Assembly (NCBI RefSeq): GCF_001748085.1
Contig: NZ_BBZK01000005.1
Coordinates: 372,001 to 436,000, forward strand
Direction: 5' to 3'
Source of the DNA: Streptomyces sp. TP-A0874
GTDB taxonomy: Bacteria > Actinomycetota > Actinomycetes > Streptomycetales > Streptomycetaceae
Length of the DNA stretch: 64,000 bases
Each line of letters starts with the position of its first letter. Position 1 is the stretch's first letter. Positions 15,692 through 24,116 of the stretch are shown here, one piece after another. A program made the translations under genes and the position numbers. The notes below the pieces were generated by a model. That model was given only the letters and a program-made list of their open reading frames with translations. It made no database searches and was not told the origin of the DNA.

Positions 15692-17197
15692 GTGCCGAAC
15701 GCCAACAAAGACAACCGCGCCCAGCAGATCCCGCAGCCACCGCAGCCGACCCATGCGCTCAGCCGAGCGCAGCGTCAGGCCGTGAGTGAGCTCCTGCGGG
15801 TCGCCCCGGTCGCCGACGACCTCGCCCGCCGCTTCCAGGCGGCCGGACACTCCCTGGCGCTGGTCGGCGGCTCGGTCCGGGACGCCCTGCTCGGTCGGCT
15901 CGGTCACGATCTGGACTTCACGACGGACGCCAGGCCGGAAGAGGTGCTGGAAATCGTCCGTCCCTGGGCGGACGCGGTCTGGGAGGTTGGTATCGCCTTC
16001 GGGACCGTGGGGTGCCAGAAGCGGGCACCGGGCGCGTATGCGGATTCCGGCCACTACGTCATTGAAATCACTACATACCGATCGGAGGCCTACGACCGGG
16101 ACTCCCGCAAGCCCGAAGTGGTCTACGGGGACTCGATCGAGGAGGATCTCTCCCGCCGCGACTTCGCGGTGAACGCGATGGCGGTGGCCCTTCCGGAGAA
16201 GTCGTTCATCGACCCGCACGACGGACTGCGGGATCTGGCCGAGAGGGTCCTGCGGACGCCGGGGACTCCGGAGGAGTCGTTCTCCGACGACCCGCTGAGG
16301 ATGATGCGGGCCGCCCGCTTCGCCGCGCAGCTCGACTTCGAGGTCGCTCCGGACGTCATGAAGGCGATGACGGAGATGGCCGAGCGGATCGACATCGTCT
16401 CCGCCGAGCGGGTCCGTGACGAGTTGAACAAGCTGATCCTCGCCGATCGGCCCAGGAAGGGCCTCCAGCTGCTGGTCGACAGCGGGATCGCCGCCCGGGT
16501 GCTGCCGGAGCTTCCGGCGCTGCGCCTGGAGCGGGACGAACACCATCGGCACAAGGACGTCTACGAGCACTCGCTGACCGTGCTGGAGCAGGCTATCGAC
16601 CTGGAGCAGGGCGGGCCGGACCTGGTGCTCCGGTTGGCCGCTCTGCTGCACGACATCGGCAAACCGAAGACCCGACGGTTCGAAAAGGACGGGCGGGTCT
16701 CCTTCCACCACCACGAGGTCGTTGGAGCGAAGCTCGCGGCAGCCCGGATGCGCCGGCTGAAGTACTCCAACGAGCTGGTGAAGGACGTCTCCCGACTGGT
16801 GGAGCTGCATCTGCGCTTCCACGGCTACGGCACGGGCGAGTGGACCGACTCGGCGGTCCGCCGGTACGTGCGGGACGCCGGGCCGCTGCTGGACCGGTTG
16901 CACAAGCTGACCCGCTCGGACTGCACCACCCGGAACAAGCGCAAGGCCCTCGCCCTCTCCAGGGCCTACGACGGTCTGGAGCGGCGTATCGCGAAGCTCC
17001 AGGAGCAGGAGGAGCTGGACGCCATCCGCCCGGACCTGAACGGCAACGAGATCATGGAGATCCTCGGAGTGCCGCCGGGCCCGCTGATCGGGCGGGCGTA
17101 CAAGCACCTGCTTGAGTTGCGACTCGAGAACGGGCCGATGGAGCGGGACGCCGCGGTGGCGGCGCTCAAGGAGTGGTGGGCCGGCCTGGAAGGCTGA
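15692..17197 (+). CDS. cca: CCA tRNA nucleotidyltransferase
   Basis: Class II nucleotidyltransferase that adds or repairs the 3' CCA end of tRNAs, 501 residues. The signature GGSVRDALLGRLGHDLDFTTDARP is near residue 60, with the catalytic DLD. A poly(A)-polymerase-like head and neck (RRDFAVNAMAV, then RAARFAAQLDFEV) follow, then an HD domain (LAALLHDIGKPKTR, near residue 320) and a C-terminal helical region. The GTG start was chosen because the preceding sequence is the divergent promoter gap for the DUF6049-type gene. The upstream ribosome-binding site is weak, so the start could be off by a few codons. Confidence 0.94.
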   Translation: MPNANKDNRAQQIPQPPQPTHALSRAQRQAVSELLRVAPVADDLARRFQAAGHSLALVGGSVRDALLGRLGHDLDFTTDARPEEVLEIVRPWADAVWEVGIAFGTVGCQKRAPGAYADSGHYVIEITTYRSEAYDRDSRKPEVVYGDSIEEDLSRRDFAVNAMAVALPEKSFIDPHDGLRDLAERVLRTPGTPEESFSDDPLRMMRAARFAAQLDFEVAPDVMKAMTEMAERIDIVSAERVRDELNKLILADRPRKGLQLLVDSGIAARVLPELPALRLERDEHHRHKDVYEHSLTVLEQAIDLEQGGPDLVLRLAALLHDIGKPKTRRFEKDGRVSFHHHEVVGAKLAAARMRRLKYSNELVKDVSRLVELHLRFHGYGTGEWTDSAVRRYVRDAGPLLDRLHKLTRSDCTTRNKRKALALSRAYDGLERRIAKLQEQEELDAIRPDLNGNEIMEILGVPPGPLIGRAYKHLLELRLENGPMERDAAVAALKEWWAGLEG

Positions 17198-17216
17198 CCG
17201 GCGGCGGCCGCAGCGG

Positions 17217-17250
17217 CCGATGTCCTGTTTCACGTGAAACAGGACATCGG
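17217..17250. terminator. 34-base perfect palindrome centred on parS
   Basis: Perfectly self-complementary sequence with no loop, centred on the parS at 17227-17240. It begins 19 bases after the cca stop and lies before the convergent MFS gene. It could act as a bidirectional terminator as well as a ParB site. Confidence 0.6.
17227..17240. promoter_or_regulatory. parS site 7
   Basis: Exact GTTTCACGTGAAAC at the centre of the 34-base palindrome between cca and the MFS gene. Confidence 0.93.
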
Positions 17251-17269
17251 CACGGGGCGCGCGGCGCTT

Positions 17270-17283
17270 GTTTCACGTGAAAC
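17270..17283. promoter_or_regulatory. parS site 8
   Basis: Exact GTTTCACGTGAAAC, 43 bases after site 7. This is the same spacing as between sites 3 and 4. Confidence 0.93.
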
Positions 17284-17325
17284 GGAGCGGGGGTCTCAGA
17301 GCCTGGGCCCTCAGAGTCTGGGCCC

Positions 17326-18606
17326 TCAGAGCCTCCGCCGGCTCCAGGCCATCGCCGATGCGACGGCCCCGTACAGCAGCGCCACACCTACGACCAGTGG
17401 GACCGAACGTCCGTCCGGGGGCAGCACGAGCGCCGCGACCGCGGAGGCGGCGACGAAGGAGACGTTGAACAGCATGTCGTAGAGGGTGAAGGCGCGCCCC
17501 CGAAAGGCGTCGTCCACCGAGGACTGCACCACCGTGTCCGTAGCGATCTTGGCTCCCTGGGTGGCCAACCCCAGGACGAAGGCGGCGGCCAGTGCGGGCG
17601 CGGGCGCGAAGAAGAGGCCCAGAGAGGGTTCCAGTACCGCCGCGCCGGCCGCGCAGGCGGCGATCCAGCCATAGGCGCCCAGGGCGCCGACTCCCGAGGG
17701 GCTCAGGACGGCCGCCGTGAAGAACCCGGCGCCGGAGAGGCCCACCGCGAGACCGAGCATCGCCAGTCCGTCGGCCTCGGACCCGGAGCCGCCCTCCTCA
17801 CCGGTCCAGGCGTACCGGCAGAGCATCAGGAGCATCACCGTCAGCGCGCCGTAGCAGAAGCGCATCACGGTCATGGCCAGCAGTGCGTAGCCGGCCCTGC
17901 GGCGTTCGGCCAGGTGGCGTACCCCGTCCGTCAGCCCACGTACCGTGCCGGCGAGCGCCGCCAGGAGCTGCCGTCCGTCCAACGGCGATGCGGGACCGAG
18001 GAGTTGAGGTCGGATACGCAGGGCGGCAAGCGCAGCCGCGAGATAGAGCGCCGCGGCGGGCAGCACCATCACCGCTGCCGAGTCCGAGACCGTGAGCCGT
18101 ACCACGAGGGCCGCGCCGCCGCCGAAAGTGGCGGCGAGGGTGCCCGCGGTCGGGGTGAGGGCGTTGGCTGTGACCAGGCGGCGCTCCTCGTCGACAACCC
18201 GCGGCAGAGCCGCGGAAAGGCCCGCGAGAACGAACCGGTTCACGGCGGTCACGGAGAGCGCCGCCAGGTAGAAGAGGGCGTCCGGTGCGCCGGCTACGAC
18301 GAGCAGTGCGGTGCCGGCGGTCAGGGCCGTACGTATCAGGTTGCCGTGCAGCAGCACCTGCCGTCGCCGCCAGCGGTCGAGCAGCACGCCGGCGAACGGG
18401 CCGATCAGGGAGTACGGGAGCAGCAACACGGCCATCGCGGAAGCCACGGCGGCCGGTGAGGCCTCCTTCTCCGGGGAGAAGACGACGTACGCGGCGAGCG
18501 CGACCTGGAAGACACCGTCCGCTGACTGGGAGAGGAGTCGAATAGCCAGGAGTCGGCGGAAATCGGGGAGTTGGAGAAGTCTCCACAGATCGCCGACCAC
18601 AGTCAT
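17326..18606 (-). CDS. MFS transporter
   Basis: Major-facilitator permease of unknown substrate, 426 residues, with about 12 hydrophobic helices. The N-terminal motif RRLLAIRLLSQSADGVFQVALAAYVVF and the loop GVLLDRWRRRQVL (MFS motif A variant) are recognisable. The innermost ATG was chosen because GAAGG lies seven bases upstream; ATGs at 18612 and 18624 also fit the frame. It is convergent with cca, and separated from ino1 by a hairpin. Its relatives are predicted drug or small-molecule exporters. No regulator is adjacent. Confidence 0.85.
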   Translation of the reverse strand: MTVVGDLWRLLQLPDFRRLLAIRLLSQSADGVFQVALAAYVVFSPEKEASPAAVASAMAVLLLPYSLIGPFAGVLLDRWRRRQVLLHGNLIRTALTAGTALLVVAGAPDALFYLAALSVTAVNRFVLAGLSAALPRVVDEERRLVTANALTPTAGTLAATFGGGAALVVRLTVSDSAAVMVLPAAALYLAAALAALRIRPQLLGPASPLDGRQLLAALAGTVRGLTDGVRHLAERRRAGYALLAMTVMRFCYGALTVMLLMLCRYAWTGEEGGSGSEADGLAMLGLAVGLSGAGFFTAAVLSPSGVGALGAYGWIAACAAGAAVLEPSLGLFFAPAPALAAAFVLGLATQGAKIATDTVVQSSVDDAFRGRAFTLYDMLFNVSFVAASAVAALVLPPDGRSVPLVVGVALLYGAVASAMAWSRRRL

Positions 18607-18633
18607 GCTCATACCTTCACACATCGTGAAAAG

Positions 18634-18680
18634 AGGACGGTCCCTAGGGGATCAGTCAGATCCTCGGTAGGGACCGTCCT
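18634..18680 (-). terminator. Terminator after ino1
   Basis: AGGACGGTCCCTA and its exact complement TAGGGACCGTCCT enclose 21 bases, with weaker inner pairing. It lies 45 bases beyond the ino1 stop on the minus strand and just ahead of the MFS gene. Confidence 0.65.
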
Positions 18681-18724
18681 CCAGGACGGTGTGCGGCCGT
18701 CGCGAAGCCTCTCGGCTCCGGCGG

Positions 18725-19807
18725 TCAGCGCTCGATTTCGCCCGCGATGAACTTCTCGACGTTCTCCCGTGCCTCGTCGTCGAAGTACTGCACCGGCGGC
18801 GACTTCATGAAGTACGAGGAGGCCGAGAGGATCGGGCCACCGATGCCCCGGTCCTTGGCGATCTTCGCGGCGCGCAGCGCGTCGATGATCACGCCGGCGG
18901 AGTTGGGGGAGTCCCACACCTCCAGCTTGTACTCGAGGTTGAGCGGGACGTCGCCGAACGCCCGACCCTCCAGCCGCACGTAGGCCCACTTGCGGTCGTC
19001 GAGCCATGCCACGTAGTCGGACGGGCCGATGTGGACGTTGTCGGCGCCCAGCTCGCGGTCGCGGATCTGGGAGGTGACGGCCTGGGTCTTGGAGACCTTC
19101 TTGGACTCCAGGCGGTCCCGCTCCAGCATGTTCATGAAGTCCATGTTGCCGCCGACGTTCAGCTGCATCGTCCGGTCCAGGATGACACCCCGGTCCTCGA
19201 ACAGCTTCGCCATCACCCGGTGCGTGATGGTGGCGCCCACCTGCGACTTGATGTCGTCGCCGACGATCGGGACGCCGGCCTCGGTGAACTTGTCCGCCCA
19301 CTCCTTGGTCCCGGCGATGAAGACCGGCAGCGCGTTGACGAAGGCCACACCGGCGTCGATGGCGCACTGCGCGTAGAACTTGGCGGCCTCCTCGGAGCCG
19401 ACCGGCAGGTAGCAGACGAGGACGTCCGTCTCGGTGTCCCGGAGCGCCTGCACCACGTCGACCGGCGCCTCCTGGGACTCCTCGATGGTCTCGAGGTAGT
19501 ACCGCCCCAGCCCGTCGAGCGTGTGGCCGCGCTGCACGGTCACACCGGTCGACGGCACGTCGCAGATCTTGATGGTGTTGTTCTCGCTCGCCCCGAGGGC
19601 GTCCGCGAGGTCGAGCCCGACCTTCTTCGCATCGACGTCGAAGGCGGCCACGAACTCGACGTCCCGCACGTGGTAGTCGCCGAACTGCACGTGCATCAGA
19701 CCCGGGACACGGTTGTCCGGGTCGGCATCCTTGTAGTACTCGACGCCCTGCACCAGCGAGGCGGCGCAATTGCCCACGCCGACGATGGCTACGCGAACCG
19801 AACCCAT
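18725..19807 (-). CDS. ino1: Myo-inositol-1-phosphate synthase
   Basis: NAD-dependent enzyme converting glucose 6-phosphate to inositol 1-phosphate, the first step towards phosphatidylinositol and mycothiol in actinobacteria. It has 360 residues, the usual actinobacterial length. The nucleotide-binding start is [16 protein letters not shown]. The conserved core includes [14 protein letters not shown] and [12 protein letters not shown], with catalytic Lys-containing segments further on. It lies 51 bases downstream of the PadR-type regulator on the same strand, so the two are probably one operon controlled from the palindrome at 20786-20818. Confidence 0.94.
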   Translation of the reverse strand: MGSVRVAIVGVGNCAASLVQGVEYYKDADPDNRVPGLMHVQFGDYHVRDVEFVAAFDVDAKKVGLDLADALGASENNTIKICDVPSTGVTVQRGHTLDGLGRYYLETIEESQEAPVDVVQALRDTETDVLVCYLPVGSEEAAKFYAQCAIDAGVAFVNALPVFIAGTKEWADKFTEAGVPIVGDDIKSQVGATITHRVMAKLFEDRGVILDRTMQLNVGGNMDFMNMLERDRLESKKVSKTQAVTSQIRDRELGADNVHIGPSDYVAWLDDRKWAYVRLEGRAFGDVPLNLEYKLEVWDSPNSAGVIIDALRAAKIAKDRGIGGPILSASSYFMKSPPVQYFDDEARENVEKFIAGEIER

Positions 19808-19858
19808 TCCGGTTGCTCCCTGTGTGTGTACGAACGAAGCCCTACGGAGCGCAGGACC

Positions 19859-20632
19859 TCATTTGGCGGTGTCCTCGGACGTACCCGGCCGGGTGCTGTC
19901 CCGGTGCTGGGGTGGGCCGCCCGTGATCTCTGACTGCTCCCGCGATCTCGGTCTGCCCGGCAAGGCAGGCGGGCCCGGTGCTTCCGGTGTGCCTGACTGA
20001 GCCGGTGCGTCTGGTGAGTGGGGCGGTCGGCTGGGCTCGCCGTCGGTACCGGAGGCGGAGGTGTGCTGGTCGCGCCCTCTGCGCTCGCTCTCGATCAGCT
20101 GGTTCAGCCAACGGACCTCGCGCTCCACCGACTCCAAGGCGTGTCGTTGGAGTTCGAAGGTGTAGTCGTCCAGCCGCTCGCGGCTGCGGGCCAGAGAGGC
20201 CCGCATGCGCTCCAGGCGCTCCTCGAGCCGGCTTCGACGCCCCTCCAGCACCCGCATGCGGACGTCTCGAGAGGTCTGTCCGAAGAAGGCGAAGCGGACT
20301 CCGAAGTGCTCGTCCTCCCAGGCGTCCGGCCCGGAGTGGTCGAGCAACTCCTCGAAGTGCTCACGCCCCTTAGCGGTCAGTCTGTAGACGATCTTCGCCC
20401 GGCGGCCGGCGAGCGTCGCGGCGAGCGCGTCCTCGGGAGCGCTGCCCGGCTCCTCGACCAGCCAACCCTGGCGGACCATCGTCTTCAGGCAGGGGTACAG
20501 GCTTCCGTAGCTGAAGGCCCGGAACACGCCCAGCGAGGTGTTGAGCCGCTTGCGCAACTCGTAGCCGTGCATGGGGGACTCGCGGAGCAGGCCGAGTACG
20601 GCGAACTCGAGGACGCCGGAACGTCTGCTCAT
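19859..20632 (-). CDS. PadR family transcriptional regulator
   Basis: Winged-helix regulator of 257 residues. The PadR domain spans about residues 8-100 (VLEFAVLGLLRESPMHGYELRKRL, then FSYGSLYPCLKTMVRQGWL). A coiled-coil-like region (LEERLERMRASLARSRERLDDYTFELQRH) is the family C-terminal dimerisation part, followed by a disordered Pro/Ser tail of about 70 residues. It is upstream of and probably cotranscribed with ino1. The nearby 15-base inverted repeat with ATGTATC/GATACAT halves is a typical PadR-type operator, so autoregulation together with ino1 control is likely. Confidence 0.88.
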   Translation of the reverse strand: MSRRSGVLEFAVLGLLRESPMHGYELRKRLNTSLGVFRAFSYGSLYPCLKTMVRQGWLVEEPGSAPEDALAATLAGRRAKIVYRLTAKGREHFEELLDHSGPDAWEDEHFGVRFAFFGQTSRDVRMRVLEGRRSRLEERLERMRASLARSRERLDDYTFELQRHALESVEREVRWLNQLIESERRGRDQHTSASGTDGEPSRPPHSPDAPAQSGTPEAPGPPALPGRPRSREQSEITGGPPQHRDSTRPGTSEDTAK

Positions 20633-20785
20633 CGCTCGCCTCCCTCTCCTGCCGTGGCCGTGGGCCGTCTCCGGCGAGCCGTCCGTGTCTCGGGTCGCTT
20701 CGAGTCGCCGCCGTTTCCACGCCCACTGGCTCCTACCAGCGGCGTTTCTCGCCGGTACCCCGTGACGAACGACATCACTCTATGC

Positions 20786-20818
20786 CGTCGTGATGTATCG
20801 GTTCGATACATCACGACG
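20786..20818. promoter_or_regulatory. Probable PadR operator
   Basis: Perfect inverted repeat with arms CGTCGTGATGTATCG and CGATACATCACGACG around GTT. It lies 154 bases upstream of the PadR start. The ATGTATC/GATACAT core resembles known PadR operators. Confidence 0.7.
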
Positions 20819-21030
20819 ATAGAGCGGTGTGCGAAGAGGGGGCAAGGGGAGCCATGGTGAACGGCGTCACACGGACGGTTCGGTGCGGTGCGCCGGGCAG
20901 CCCGTAGAAAGGGCGGTGTTCTGGCGGATTTGTCCGTGCGTAGTCTGTGCGGCATGCAGAATGCCGGGAACCAAGCGGGCCTCCGGGGCGTCCTCGAACC
21001 GGGGCCTTCCTTTCGGATCAGGCAACATCG

Positions 21031-21153
21031 GTGAGCGAGGACTGGCGCGTGTGTCGCAAGGCGGAGGGCGCAGCCCGTGCGGAATGCCCGCGGCTGACGG
21101 TGGCGCCGTGCGCGGAGCACCGTCTTCCGACCGGTGTTGGAGGATGGCGATGA
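21031..21153 (+). CDS. Small ORF of unknown function
   Basis: Possible 40-residue protein starting VSEDWRVCRKAEGA, with three cysteines. The GTG overlaps the stop of a still smaller ORF (20954-21034) by four bases, and its own stop overlaps the ATG of the next small ORF by four bases. No Shine-Dalgarno sequence is clear. I do not recognise the sequence; support is only the overlap pattern. Confidence 0.25.
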   Translation: MSEDWRVCRKAEGAARAECPRLTVAPCAEHRLPTGVGGWR

Positions 21154-21302
21154 CCGGACACGTCAGTCGGCCCGGTCCGGAAGAAAGGGCCCAGGTGCGG
21201 TTCCTCCTGTCGTCGGCAGGAGCCAGTCCGCACTTCGGGGGGCCGGAAGTCAACTGTCGCGTCTGGGCGATAGCGCCTGTCCGAGGAGTAGCCATTCCAT
21301 GA
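21150..21302 (+). CDS. Small ORF coupled to the penicillin-binding protein gene
   Basis: Possible 50-residue protein starting MTGHVSRPGPEERAQ. It has a strong ribosome-binding site, GGAGG at 21139-21143, six bases before the ATG. Its TGA overlaps the ATG of the penicillin-binding protein gene (21299) by four bases, so it could be a coupled leader cistron. There is no recognisable domain or membrane segment. It could also be chance in GC-rich DNA. Confidence 0.4.
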   Translation: MTGHVSRPGPEERAQVRFLLSSAGASPHFGGPEVNCRVWAIAPVRGVAIP

Positions 21303-23959
21303 GCGAGCACCGTCGCAAGCCCCCGCAGTCCGGCGGGCGGGCCGCGGCCCGGCGCGGAGCGCAGCCGCCGCCGTCCGGCCGCCGCGCCGCACCGCCGAGC
21401 GGTTCGGCCGCAAGCCCGCACGGCGGCGAGCGCCCTTACGGAGGCCGCGCGGAAGCCCGCCGTGCCGCGAAGCGCGGAGGTCGCCGCAGAGCGACCGGGG
21501 CGGAGGGCGGCGCCGGTGGCGGCCGCCGGGGCAACGGCGGCGCCGGCGGTGGCTACGGCGGTCGCGGTGGCGGGCGTGGCAACGGCGAGCCGCCGCGGAA
21601 GAAGCGGTTCATCGACTATCCGCGCTCGGGCAAGACCGGCCTGCGCCGTTGGCTGCCTTCCTGGAAGCAGGTCCTCGGCAGTTGCATCGCCTTCTTCGGA
21701 CTCCTGATAGCCGCGACCGGTGTGGCGCTCGCCCTGGTCGGTAAGCCGGACCCGAACGAGATGGCCGAGGTCCAGAAGAACGTCTACTACTGGGGCAACG
21801 GCGAACGGATGCTGGTGGCCGGCGGCGGTGACCGCAACCGTCAGAAGGTCGACTACGCGGACATCCCGAAGTCGATGCGGAACGCGGTGATCTCCGCCGA
21901 GAACGACACCTTCGAGACCGACCGCGGGGTCGACCCGATGGGTATCGCCCGGGCCGTCGTCAGAATGGCCAGGGGTGGAGACACCCAGAGTGGTTCGACG
22001 ATCACCCAGCAGTACGTCAAGAACTACTACCTGGACTCCGAGCAGACGCTGAAGCGCAAGGTGCACGAACTCCTGGTGTCGATCAAGGTGGGTGCCACGG
22101 TCGACAAGAAGGAGATCATCACCGGCTACCTCAACACCGCCTACTACGGCCGCAGCGCGTACGGCATCCAGGCCGCCGCGCAGGCCTACTACGGCAAGGA
22201 CTGCATCGACCTCGACGCGAGCGAGAGCGCCTTCCTGTCGGCGGTGCTGAACGGCCCGAACCTCTACGACCCGGCCGGCGGTGTGAACCCGGGCAACCTG
22301 ATGACCAGCCCCGAGAAGAACCTGGAGCGGGCGAAGAAGCGCTGGGCCTGGACGCTCGACCGCGAGGTCGAGGTCAAGCGGATGAGCGCGGCCGAGCGGG
22401 ACAAGTGGCTGACCAAGGGCTTCCCGATGCCCCAGAAGCCCAAGCCGGCGATGGACATGACCGGCCAGAAGGGCTATCTGAAGGCGCTGGCGGACAGCTA
22501 CGTCACCTCGCACAGCAACATCTCCGAGGAGCAGCTGAAGCTCGGCGGCTACCAGATCTACACCACCTTCGACCAGAAGAAGATGGATCAGCTCGAGAAG
22601 GCCGTGAAGAAGGTGAGCAAGGAGAAGATCGACCCGAAGAAGCGGGAGGTCGACAAGTACGTCCAGTTCGGCGGAGCCTCGATCGACCCGGCCACCGGCA
22701 AGATCCTCGCCATCTACGGCGGCACCGACGCCACCGAGCACTACACCAACAACGCCGACAACACCGGTGTCCCGGTCGGCTCGACCTTCAAGCCCTTCGT
22801 GCTGGCCGCGGCCATGACCGACGGGGTGCGGGACCCGAGCGGCCCAGCCCAGCAGGACGCGTCGATGCGCACCCCGGTCTCGGCCGAGAGCATCTACGAC
22901 GGCGACAACAAGGTGAAGCTGCGCGACTACAACGGCGAGGTGTGGCTCAACGAGGAGGACAAGGAGTGGCACCAGGTCAACGACGGTGACGAGGACTACG
23001 GCCCGATCACCCTCCGCGAGGCGATGCGCTTGTCGGTCAACACCCCGTTCATCCAACTGGGGATGGACGTTGGGACGGACCGGGTGAAGAAGGCGGCGCT
23101 CAACGCAGGCATGATCGAAGAGCAGTTCGCCTCTCTCGCCCCCTCCTTCGCGCTCGGCACCTCCACCCCCAGCGCCATCCGGCTGGCCGCCGCCTACGGC
23201 ACGTTCGCCGCGGAGGGGGAGCAGAACGACCCCTACTCGGTGACCGAGGTCAAGCAGAAGGGCACGACGATCTTCAAGCCCGAGCTCAAGACGGAGCAGG
23301 GGCTCGACCGGAACGTGGCCAACAACGTCACGGACGTGTTGAAGACCGTCGTGGAGAGGGGCACCGGAACCTCGGCCCAGCTGCCCGGCGGTCGGCCGGC
23401 CGCCGGCAAGACCGGTACCACCGACGGCAACCGGTCGGCCTGGTTCGCCGGCTACACCCCCGAGTTGTCCACCGCCATCGGCATGTGGCGGGTGGACGAC
23501 CAGGCCAAGAAGCAGGAGTTCCTGAAGATGTACGGGGTGGGTGGCGAGCAGTCCATCCACGGTGCGTCGTTCCCCGCGAGAATCTGGGCGGAGTACATGG
23601 GAACGGCCCTCGAGGGCAAGGAGGTGCAGCAGTTCCCGAAGCCCGAGCCGATCGGTGAGAAGGTCTACGGCAAGGGGGCCAGCCCCTCGCCGACCCCGAC
23701 CGAGAGCCCGTCGCCCTCTGAGACGCCTTCGGAGACGCCCTCGGAGACGCCTTCCGAATCGCCGGGCATCCCGTCGCCGCCCGAGGAGAGCTGCGGTGTC
23801 TTCGACCCGAGGTGCGAGGAGACCGGCGGCAACGAGGGGGGCGGGAACAGCACCGGGGACAACAGCGGGGGCACCTCGCCTGATCCGTCATCGACCGGCG
23901 GCGAACCCGACTCGGGCGGCGGCGGTTGGTTCGGCGGAGGGACCGGCCGCCGGGAGTGA
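21299..23959 (+). CDS. Class A penicillin-binding protein (transglycosylase/transpeptidase)
   Basis: Bifunctional peptidoglycan synthase of 886 residues. The start follows GAGGAG by ten bases. A basic Gly/Arg-rich cytoplasmic tail of about 100 residues precedes one membrane span (SCIAFFGLLIAATGVALAL). The GT51 domain contains ISAENDTFETDRGVD (catalytic Glu), GSTITQQYVKNYYL and KVHELLVSIKV. The transpeptidase has GSTFKPFVLAA (catalytic Ser and Lys), SVNTPF (SxN) and KTGTTD. The C-terminal 100 residues are Pro/Ser/Gly-rich with repeated ETPS units. The upstream small ORFs and the PadR operator make its regulation worth noting. Confidence 0.93.
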   Translation: MSEHRRKPPQSGGRAAARRGAQPPPSGRRAAPPSGSAASPHGGERPYGGRAEARRAAKRGGRRRATGAEGGAGGGRRGNGGAGGGYGGRGGGRGNGEPPRKKRFIDYPRSGKTGLRRWLPSWKQVLGSCIAFFGLLIAATGVALALVGKPDPNEMAEVQKNVYYWGNGERMLVAGGGDRNRQKVDYADIPKSMRNAVISAENDTFETDRGVDPMGIARAVVRMARGGDTQSGSTITQQYVKNYYLDSEQTLKRKVHELLVSIKVGATVDKKEIITGYLNTAYYGRSAYGIQAAAQAYYGKDCIDLDASESAFLSAVLNGPNLYDPAGGVNPGNLMTSPEKNLERAKKRWAWTLDREVEVKRMSAAERDKWLTKGFPMPQKPKPAMDMTGQKGYLKALADSYVTSHSNISEEQLKLGGYQIYTTFDQKKMDQLEKAVKKVSKEKIDPKKREVDKYVQFGGASIDPATGKILAIYGGTDATEHYTNNADNTGVPVGSTFKPFVLAAAMTDGVRDPSGPAQQDASMRTPVSAESIYDGDNKVKLRDYNGEVWLNEEDKEWHQVNDGDEDYGPITLREAMRLSVNTPFIQLGMDVGTDRVKKAALNAGMIEEQFASLAPSFALGTSTPSAIRLAAAYGTFAAEGEQNDPYSVTEVKQKGTTIFKPELKTEQGLDRNVANNVTDVLKTVVERGTGTSAQLPGGRPAAGKTGTTDGNRSAWFAGYTPELSTAIGMWRVDDQAKKQEFLKMYGVGGEQSIHGASFPARIWAEYMGTALEGKEVQQFPKPEPIGEKVYGKGASPSPTPTESPSPSETPSETPSETPSESPGIPSPPEESCGVFDPRCEETGGNEGGGNSTGDNSGGTSPDPSSTGGEPDSGGGGWFGGGTGRRE

Positions 23960-24016
23960 GGCGCTACCGGGCGGAGAGCGCTCGGTACGGGCATGGCCCC
24001 CGTGGTACCGCTGGAG

Positions 24017-24059
24017 GGCGTCGGCCCCCGACCGGTGGGTCCGGTCGGGGGCCGACGCC
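24017..24059 (+). terminator. Terminator after the penicillin-binding protein gene
   Basis: Perfect 19-base-pair stem (24017-24035 with 24041-24059) around the loop TGGGT, 57 bases beyond the stop. It lies between two genes of the same strand and separates their transcripts. Confidence 0.75.
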
Positions 24060-24116
24060 GTCCGTGGTGCCGGGACGACCGCGCCCCCGGCGGACCGGTA
24101 CGGCAGGATTGTGCCC

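Noticed and set aside
14828..17233. An 801-codon minus-strand frame opposite cca
   Set aside because: Antisense shadow of cca and of the DUF6049-type gene in another frame; no ribosome-binding site or domain.
17284..17340. Short CTCAGAG-CTGGGCC repeats after parS site 8
   Set aside because: They form part of the short gap before the MFS stop, are imperfect and only about three units long; no function can be argued.
20867..23560. An 897-codon minus-strand frame opposite the penicillin-binding protein gene
   Set aside because: No family-like segment; the opposite strand carries intact GT51 and transpeptidase motifs.
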